7,415 nucleotides of DNA from NCBI GenBank assembly GCA_030917985.1, contig JAUPTR010000090.1, forward strand, positions 1-7,415, written 5' to 3'. Positions 1 through 5,475 of the stretch are shown piece after piece. Made by a program: the position numbers and the translations under genes. The first letter of the stretch is position 1. Every line of letters begins with the position of its first letter. This DNA comes from Pseudomonadota bacterium. GTDB lineage: Bacteria > Pseudomonadota > Gammaproteobacteria > Burkholderiales > SCOH01. The notes under the pieces are model-generated. The model searched no databases. It had not been told where the DNA came from and saw only the letters and a list, made by a program, of their open reading frames with translations.

Positions 1-16
1 TTGACTGCTTATTATA

Positions 17-868
17 TCAACGTTGGCGTTCGTCCCGCACGCTCAATAACAGCAATTTGTCGAGCAGGCGGGTGCTGAGCAGGCGTTTTGCCACGGCAAA
101 TACCCTGGTTGGCGTGGTTACGCGGTAACGGGCGCGTGGCCGGCGGCTCTCCAGTGCGTGGATCACTGCCTGCAGTACGGCTTCGGGCGGCAGGGTAAAC
201 GGCGCAGCAGGGCCAACCTTGTCCAGGCGCGCCTGCATTGCCGCATAGGCCTGATGGTGGACGCTGGTTGTGGCGGTGATATATTTGTGGAACTGGGCCG
301 CGGCGTTGGCGCGAAAGCGGCTGATGATGGGGCCGGGCTCGATCAGCGCGACTTCGATGCCGCTGCCGGCCAGCTCCAGGCGCAGTGTGTCGGCCATGCC
401 TTCCATGGCAAACTTGCTGGCGTTGTAGGCACCGCGGAAGGGCATGGCGGCAAAACCCAGTACCGAGCTGTTGAACAGGATGCGGCCGGCGCCTTGTTTA
501 CGCATCAGCGGCAGCACTGCGTTGGTCAGTTCCCATGCGCCAAACAGATTGGTTTCGAATTGCGCGCGCAACGCTTCGCGCGGGATGTCTTCCACTGCGC
601 CGGGCTGGCCGTATCCGGCGTTGTTGAACAATGCATCCAGCCGGCCACCGCAGCGGGCCGTCACACTTGCCACAGCGGCGTGGATCGACAGGCTGTCATC
701 AACGTCCAGTTGCAGTGCTTCCAGCCCGGCAGCCAGCAGGCGCGCCACATCATCCGCCTGGCGGGCGCTGGCAAACACGCGCCAGCCACGTTGCTGCAGC
801 CCGTGTGCCACGCACAGGCCAATGCCGCTGGAGCAGCCGGTAATCAGAATCGAACGTTGTGTTGTCAA
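17..868 (-). CDS. Short-chain dehydrogenase/reductase (SDR), YbbO-like
   Basis: This is a complete cytoplasmic NAD(P)(H)-dependent oxidoreductase of the classical SDR family, 283 residues long. The start is taken as TTG at 868-866, because an AGGAGA Shine-Dalgarno sequence lies 9 bases upstream and the Rossmann fold begins immediately after it. The frame stays open back to 991, but that extension has no SDR character and lies antisense to the ATPase gene. Visible motifs are the cofactor glycine motif TGCSSGIG (residues 10-17), Arg36 after the second strand (which suggests NADP(H)), NNAG (82-85), and the catalytic set Asn107, Ser135, Tyr148 and Lys152 in YNASK. PGPI follows at 178-181. The IEPGPI segment and the basic C-terminal tail resemble E. 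coli YbbO, an NADP-dependent aldehyde reductase. That resemblance is from memory, so the substrate is unknown. The gene diverges from the ATPase gene across 32 bases. No clear terminator is visible in the 16 bases left beyond the stop. Confidence 0.93.
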   Translation of the reverse strand: MTTQRSILITGCSSGIGLCVAHGLQQRGWRVFASARQADDVARLLAAGLEALQLDVDDSLSIHAAVASVTARCGGRLDALFNNAGYGQPGAVEDIPREALRAQFETNLFGAWELTNAVLPLMRKQGAGRILFNSSVLGFAAMPFRGAYNASKFAMEGMADTLRLELAGSGIEVALIEPGPIISRFRANAAAQFHKYITATTSVHHQAYAAMQARLDKVGPAAPFTLPPEAVLQAVIHALESRRPRARYRVTTPTRVFAVAKRLLSTRLLDKLLLLSVRDERQR

Positions 869-877
869 AATGTTATC

Positions 878-883
878 TCTCCT
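878..883 (-). promoter_or_regulatory. Shine-Dalgarno sequence of the SDR gene
   Basis: Read on the minus strand this is AGGAGA, followed by 9 bases and then TTG. It decides the start of the reductase. The only ATG codons in the open frame lie far upstream inside the antisense of the ATPase gene, and the ATT codon just before the TTG would be a very rare start. Confidence 0.7.
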
Positions 884-888
884 GGAAG
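884..888 (+). promoter_or_regulatory. Probable Shine-Dalgarno sequence of the P-type ATPase gene
   Basis: GGAAG lies directly next to the opposite-strand Shine-Dalgarno sequence of the SDR gene, so the two sites are back to back. The distance is 12 bases to the ATG at 901 and 6 bases to an in-frame TTG at 895. The start is therefore slightly uncertain, by two residues. Confidence 0.45.
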
Positions 889-900
889 TCTCTTTTGCCG

Positions 901-3600
901 ATGAATGACACCATCTCACCGCATCCCCCCGGCCCGGATTCAGCCCCGTGGGCGCAAACCTGCGCTGCCGCGCTGCAGGCCCAGGCATCACGCAGCGAGG
1001 GGCTGAGTACGGCCGAGGCGCAATTGCAGCTGCGCCGCATGGGCCCCAACCAGCTTTTGCAGCAGCCGGCGCGGGCCGTCTGGCTGCGGCTGCTGGATCA
1101 GTTTCGCAGCGTGCTGGTGCTGGTATTGCTGTTTGCCGCTGTGCTGGCCGGAGTGATTGGCGATGTCAGCGACAGCATTGTCATCGTAGTGGTGCTGATA
1201 TTCAACGCCTTGCTGGGCTTCTATCAGGAGTTCCGCGCAGAAAAAAGCCTGCAGGCACTGAAAGACATGCTGGCCAGCCACGCGCGGGTGCTGCGCGACG
1301 GGCAGTTGCAGAGCCTGGCGTGTGCCGACCTGGTGCCGGGTGACATTGTGCTGCTGGAGGCGGGCGACAAGGTGCCGGCAGACGGCCGCTTGTTGCTGGC
1401 AGCCAATCTGGAAGTGGTCGAAGCGGCGCTCACCGGCGAATCGCAGGCAGCAGGCAAACACACCCAGCCGCTACCCGCCGCTACCCCGCTGGCAGAACGC
1501 AGCAATATGTTGTTCATGAACACCGTGGTCAGCCGTGGCCGCGCCGAGCTGCTGGTGACGGCCACCGGCATGGCAACGGAAATGGGGCGCATCACCGGCC
1601 TGTTGCAGCAGGCTGAAGAAGCGATGACGCCGTTGCAGCAGCAGCTGGATACGCTGGGCCGCAAGCTGGCGCAGATAGCCGGCGCGGTGGTGACACTGAT
1701 TTTCCTGCTCGGCTGGGCGCGCGGCGAGCCGCTCAGCGAAATCATCCTGACTTCGATCGCGCTGGCGGTGGCCGCCATTCCCGAAGGCTTGCCGGCCGTG
1801 GTGACCGTAACCCTGGCGCTGGGCATGCGGCGCATGGCCAGACAGCAGGCCATCCTGAAAAAGCTTGCGGCGGTAGAAACGCTGGGTTGCACCACGGTGA
1901 TCTGCTCCGACAAGACCGGCACGCTGACGCTGAATCAGATGACTGCACGGCAATTGTTCTTTCGCGGTCGCCAATACCGGGTGAGCGGTCAGGGTTATCA
2001 CACCCAGGGCGATATTTTTGATGGTGACAGCCGAGCCAGCCCGGCGGCACTGCGTGATGTGCTGCTGCCGCTGGCCTTGTGCAACGAGGCACGCCTGGAT
2101 CGGGGGCAGCTGATCGGTGATCCGACGGAGGGCGCACTGCTGGCGCTGGCCTGCAAGGGCGGGCTGGACGTGGCAGCCGAATTGGCACAGGCGCCGCGTG
2201 TGGCAGAGCTGCCGTTTGATTCCGAGTGGAAGTTCATGGCCACCTTCCACCAGATCGGCGATATGGTGCAGATTCACGTCAAGGGCGCACCGGATGTGTT
2301 GCTGGCGCGCTGCCGTGATGTGGCAACCGATCTTGGCCCCTTGTTGCTGGACGAAGAGTGGCGCCAGCGCATGCTCAACCAGAACGGGCAGATGGCACAG
2401 CAGGCTTTGCGCGTGCTGGCAGTGGCGCGCAAGCTGATTCCTGCTTCGGCATTTGATCGCAATGCCGACCTGCTGACGTATGTTGACGAGCTGGAATTGC
2501 TGGGGCTGGTAGGCCTGATCGACCCGCCGCGGCCCGAGGCACGCGAGGCCATTGCGCTGTGCCGGCGTGCCGGCATCAAGGTGAAAATGATCACCGGCGA
2601 CCACAAGCTCACCGCCGCAGCGATTGCGCACGAACTCGGGCTGGAGGGCGAGGCCATCAGCGGCGACGAGCTGGATGGTTTGACAGCGCAGCAGTTGCAG
2701 CAGCGTATCGGGCAGATTGCGGTTTTTGCCCGGGTGACGCCGGAGCACAAGGTGCGTCTGGTGCAAACCCTGCGTGGCGCCGGGCATGTGGTGGCGATGA
2801 CCGGTGACGGCGTCAACGATGCCCCGGCATTAAAGAGTGCCGACATCGGCGTGGCGATGGGCATCACCGGCACTGAAGTGGCGAAGGAGGCGTCCAGCAT
2901 GGTGCTGGCCGACGATAACTTTGCCACCATCGTCAACGCGGTGAGTGAAGGCCGCACCATCTACGACAATATCGTCAAGTTCGTGCGTTTCCAGCTCTCC
3001 ACCAATGTCGGTGCCATTCTCAGCGTGCTGTCGGCATCATTGCTGGGGCTGCCCGCACCCTTTACCGCCATCCAGATTCTGTGGATCAACATCATCATGG
3101 ATGGCCCGCCAGCGCTGACACTCGGCCTCGACCCGGCGCGCCCCGGCATCATGCACGAGGCACCGCGCAGCCGCGACCAGGCGATTCTCGGCTGGCACCG
3201 GTTTGGCCGGCTGGCGCTGTATGGCGCCACCATGGCGGCCGGCACGCTGGCGCTGTTTGTTTATGCGCAAGCAGCAGGGCGTAGCGAGCAGTATGCCCAT
3301 ACGCTGGCGTTCAGCACGTTTGTGCTGTTCCAGTTTTTCAATATCTTCAACGCACGGGCTGAATTCGGCAGTGTGTTCAACGCCAGTCTGTTTCGCAATG
3401 TGCGGCTCTGGGGGGCGATTGTGGCGGTGCTGTTGCTGCAGTTGCTGGTGGTGCACTGGCGCCCGGCACAGCAGGTGTTTGCCACTACCGATCTGTTGCC
3501 GAAGGATTGGGTACTGGCATTTGCCGTGGCGTCCAGCGTGCTGCTGCTGGACGAAGGGCGCAAGCTGCTGCAGCGCCATTGGCCCGCCCGCCGGGGCTGA
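901..3600 (+). CDS. P-type cation-transporting ATPase, type IIA (SPCA/PMR1-like Ca2+ pump)
   Basis: This is a complete 899-residue inner-membrane pump that uses ATP to move a divalent cation, most likely Ca2+ out of the cytoplasm. In order it shows an N-terminal cation-ATPase region (about 15-65), helices M1-M2 (about 70-108), the actuator domain with TGES (178-181), M3-M4 (about 259-303) with PEGLP (294-298), the phosphorylation motif DKTGTLT with Asp337, nucleotide-binding KGAPD (461-465), ITGDH (564-568), the hinge motif TGDGVND (634-640), and six C-terminal helices. Glu295, Asn702, Asn730 and Asp734 match the SERCA ion ligands Glu309, Asn768, Asn796 and Asp800. Ala705 replaces Glu771, so ion site I should be absent, as in SPCA/PMR1 pumps. 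The M6 motif NIIMDGPPA is also SPCA-like, but Leu739 stands where Pmr1 has Gln783. The ATG at 901 is preferred; TTG at 895 has better ribosome-site spacing. Length and motifs are intact. Family assignment is firm; ion specificity is inferred. Confidence 0.95.
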   Translation: MNDTISPHPPGPDSAPWAQTCAAALQAQASRSEGLSTAEAQLQLRRMGPNQLLQQPARAVWLRLLDQFRSVLVLVLLFAAVLAGVIGDVSDSIVIVVVLIFNALLGFYQEFRAEKSLQALKDMLASHARVLRDGQLQSLACADLVPGDIVLLEAGDKVPADGRLLLAANLEVVEAALTGESQAAGKHTQPLPAATPLAERSNMLFMNTVVSRGRAELLVTATGMATEMGRITGLLQQAEEAMTPLQQQLDTLGRKLAQIAGAVVTLIFLLGWARGEPLSEIILTSIALAVAAIPEGLPAVVTVTLALGMRRMARQQAILKKLAAVETLGCTTVICSDKTGTLTLNQMTARQLFFRGRQYRVSGQGYHTQGDIFDGDSRASPAALRDVLLPLALCNEARLDRGQLIGDPTEGALLALACKGGLDVAAELAQAPRVAELPFDSEWKFMATFHQIGDMVQIHVKGAPDVLLARCRDVATDLGPLLLDEEWRQRMLNQNGQMAQQALRVLAVARKLIPASAFDRNADLLTYVDELELLGLVGLIDPPRPEAREAIALCRRAGIKVKMITGDHKLTAAAIAHELGLEGEAISGDELDGLTAQQLQQRIGQIAVFARVTPEHKVRLVQTLRGAGHVVAMTGDGVNDAPALKSADIGVAMGITGTEVAKEASSMVLADDNFATIVNAVSEGRTIYDNIVKFVRFQLSTNVGAILSVLSASLLGLPAPFTAIQILWINIIMDGPPALTLGLDPARPGIMHEAPRSRDQAILGWHRFGRLALYGATMAAGTLALFVYAQAAGRSEQYAHTLAFSTFVLFQFFNIFNARAEFGSVFNASLFRNVRLWGAIVAVLLLQLLVVHWRPAQQVFATTDLLPKDWVLAFAVASSVLLLDEGRKLLQRHWPARRG

Positions 3601-3614
3601 GTGTGATTTGCGCT

Positions 3615-3629
3615 TGGCATGATCTGCCA
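3615..3629. promoter_or_regulatory. Small inverted repeat between the ATPase and solute-binding genes
   Basis: TGGCA, a 5-base spacer (TGATC) and TGCCA form a perfect 5-base-pair inverted repeat starting 14 bases after the ATPase stop codon. The left arm with the preceding T gives TTGGCA, which matches the sigma70 -35 consensus at 5 of 6 positions, but no convincing -10 hexamer follows at 16-18 bases. No T-run follows, so it is not a standard intrinsic terminator. It could be an operator half-site pair, a weak hairpin, or chance. Confidence 0.25.
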
Positions 3630-3662
3630 GCTCATGATATTGATTGTAGATTGTTCACTCTA

Positions 3663-3670
3663 AACCGGTT
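3663..3670. repeat. 8-base palindrome just before the solute-binding protein start
   Basis: AACCGGTT is a perfect palindrome that ends 5 bases before the ATG at 3676. With the following ACCGG it places two CCGG blocks three bases apart in the place where a ribosome binding site would be expected. No AGGAGG-like sequence is present there. It may be structural or coincidental. Confidence 0.25.
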
Positions 3671-3675
3671 ACCGG

Positions 3676-5472
3676 ATGTTTAGCCTGTTGCGTTCCCTGT
3701 TGTTGCCGGGCCTGCTCTTGAGCAGTGCCGCCCTTGCCGCCGCCGATTCCGGCAAGGTGTTGCATGCCTACTTCGGCGCTCCCGAATCCGGTTTTGATCC
3801 GGCCGCCTATTCCGATCGTTATTCGCTGGAAGTGACCAGCAATATCTACGAAACCCTGCTGGGCTATGACTACCTGGCGCGGCCGCAGAAGCTGGTGCCG
3901 CAATTGGCCGAGGCTTTGCCGCAGATCAGCGATAACGGCAAAACCTTCGTGTTTCGCATCAAAAAGGGTATTTATTTCACCGACGACCCGGCTTTTGGCG
4001 GCAAGCGCCGCGAGTTGACCGCGCAGGATGTGGTCTACAGCCTGCAGCGGCTGGTGGACCCGACAGCCAAGGCGCCGTGGGATTTCATGCTGAAAGGCAA
4101 GGTGATCGGGCTGGATGAAAAAATTGCCGCCGGCCAGAAAAGCGGCAGGTTTGATTACGATTTGCCAATCGACGGCCTGCGCGCGCTGGATCGTTACACG
4201 CTGCAAATCCGCCTGAAAAAAACCGACTACAACCTGCCCAACATCCTCGCCGCCCCGGCCACCGGCGTTGTTGCGCGTGAAGTCGTCGAAAAATACGGCA
4301 GCGATTTCAGCGCCCATCCGGTTGGCACCGGGCCTTATGTGCTGAAAGACTGGCAACGCGCCACGCGCATTGTGCTGCAGGCCAATCCGCAGTATCGCGG
4401 CGAAACCTACCGCCCGGCCGCCGGCGCCACGGGGGTGGATGGCAAAGTAGCGCAGGAGCTGGCCGGCAAGACCTTTCCGCGTATCGGCACCATCGATATC
4501 CGCATTATCGAGAGTGCGCAGGGCGCGTATCTGGCGTTTGAAAGTGGCGAACTGGACGTGCTGCAGGGGCTGGGCGCCGAGTTCACCCGTATTGTCGCGC
4601 CGGGTGGCAAGCTGGGCGAGGCCTACGTCAAACGCGGTGTGAAGTATTTCCGTGAGCCGGAAGCCGATCTGACCTACCTGCAGTTCAATATGGAAAACCC
4701 GGTGGTAGGGGGCTACAGCCCCGATAAAATTGCACTGCGGCGCGCGATGGCGATGTCGATGAATCAGGCCAAGCTGATTTCGGTGGTGGCCAACAACCAG
4801 GCGCTGGCGGCACAGTCGCCGGTGGCACCCGGCATTACCGGTTATGACCCCGCCTTCAAGAATACCCTCAACAGTTACAGCCCGGCCCGCGCCAACGCCT
4901 TGCTCGACCGGTTTGGCTACAAGGATGTTGATGGCGACGGCTGGCGCGAGCTGCCGAGCGGCAAACCGCTGTTGATTACCTACACCACCAGCACCGGCGG
5001 CGACCGGCGCGATTTTGAAGAGTTTTTGCTGAAAAGCCTGAAAGGCATAGGCATCAAACTGGAAATCCGCAAAATGCCGTTCTCCGAGCTGGTGAAAACC
5101 CGCCAGTCGGGCCAATACCAGTTTGCCGGCGCGGCATGGGGGGCGGATTACCCGGATGCAGAGAACTTCATGCAGCTGCTGTATGGCCCGAATGCCGGGC
5201 CGGGCAATGAATCACGCTTCCGCAACCGGCAGTTTGATGCGCTATACGAAGATATCGCCACCTCGCCCGATTCGCCCGAGCGTAATGCCAAGTTACGGCA
5301 GATGAGCCGCATTGTGGCCGCTTATGCACCGTGGATTTACAACAGCCACCGCATTGGCACCTCGCTGGCACAGCCGTGGATCAGCGGTTACAAGCCGCAT
5401 CCGGATCACATGCCGCATTTCAAGTATCTCGATATCGACCTGGCCGCCAAGGCCGCTGCCAAAAAGCGTTAA
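3676..5472 (+). CDS. ABC transporter periplasmic substrate-binding protein, family 5 (peptide type)
   Basis: This is a complete 598-residue exported protein of the SBP_bac_5 (DppA/OppA-like) family, which captures oligopeptides or similar solutes in the periplasm and hands them to an ABC permease. The first in-frame ATG after an in-frame TAA at 3661 is used. It begins with a Sec signal peptide: Arg6, a Leu-rich core (8-15), and an Ala-rich cleavage region near residues 19-23. There is no lipobox Cys, so a soluble periplasmic protein is expected. Family features include the segment QDVVYSLQRLVDP (117-129), the HPVGTGPYVL block (214-223), and an acidic loop DVDGDGWRE (417-425) of the Ca2+-loop-like kind often found in this family. 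It is somewhat longer than the usual 500-550 residues. No permease or nucleotide-binding subunit is visible. Three bases separate its stop from the exported peptidase downstream, which supports co-transcription and a peptide substrate. The exact ligand is unknown. No strong Shine-Dalgarno sequence precedes it. Confidence 0.92.
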   Translation: MFSLLRSLLLPGLLLSSAALAAADSGKVLHAYFGAPESGFDPAAYSDRYSLEVTSNIYETLLGYDYLARPQKLVPQLAEALPQISDNGKTFVFRIKKGIYFTDDPAFGGKRRELTAQDVVYSLQRLVDPTAKAPWDFMLKGKVIGLDEKIAAGQKSGRFDYDLPIDGLRALDRYTLQIRLKKTDYNLPNILAAPATGVVAREVVEKYGSDFSAHPVGTGPYVLKDWQRATRIVLQANPQYRGETYRPAAGATGVDGKVAQELAGKTFPRIGTIDIRIIESAQGAYLAFESGELDVLQGLGAEFTRIVAPGGKLGEAYVKRGVKYFREPEADLTYLQFNMENPVVGGYSPDKIALRRAMAMSMNQAKLISVVANNQALAAQSPVAPGITGYDPAFKNTLNSYSPARANALLDRFGYKDVDGDGWRELPSGKPLLITYTTSTGGDRRDFEEFLLKSLKGIGIKLEIRKMPFSELVKTRQSGQYQFAGAAWGADYPDAENFMQLLYGPNAGPGNESRFRNRQFDALYEDIATSPDSPERNAKLRQMSRIVAAYAPWIYNSHRIGTSLAQPWISGYKPHPDHMPHFKYLDIDLAAKAAAKKR

Positions 5473-5475
5473 ACC

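Noticed and set aside
1..15. TTGACT at the left edge with TATTAT nearby, resembling promoter hexamers
   Set aside because: The two elements are only about 3 bases apart, and no -10 hexamer occurs 16-18 bases after TTGACT. The next sequence is the 3' end of the minus-strand SDR gene.
869..991. N-terminal extension of the SDR frame up to an ATG at 991
   Set aside because: The extra 41 residues lie antisense to the ATPase start, are not SDR-like, and come before a good ribosome site with a TTG start placed directly ahead of the Rossmann fold.
1075..1083. GCCGTCTGG, close to the Neisseria DNA uptake sequence GCCGTCTGAA
   Set aside because: It is a single imperfect copy inside the ATPase coding region, with no second copy noticed, so it is best explained by chance.
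1471..2787. Long minus-strand open frame (438 codons) opposite the ATPase gene
   Set aside because: The plus strand here encodes the conserved phosphorylation and nucleotide-binding domains. The antisense translation shows no domain and is compositionally odd.
3614..3630. Possible sigma54 promoter (TTGGCA followed by TGCCA)
   Set aside because: The GG and GC pairs are 8 bases apart, not the 10 needed for -24/-12 recognition.
3655..5115. Long minus-strand open frame (486 codons) opposite the solute-binding protein gene
   Set aside because: The translation is rich in His, Gln, Arg and Gly with no recognisable domain, as expected for the antisense of a GC-rich gene. The plus-strand gene has clear family motifs and a signal peptide.
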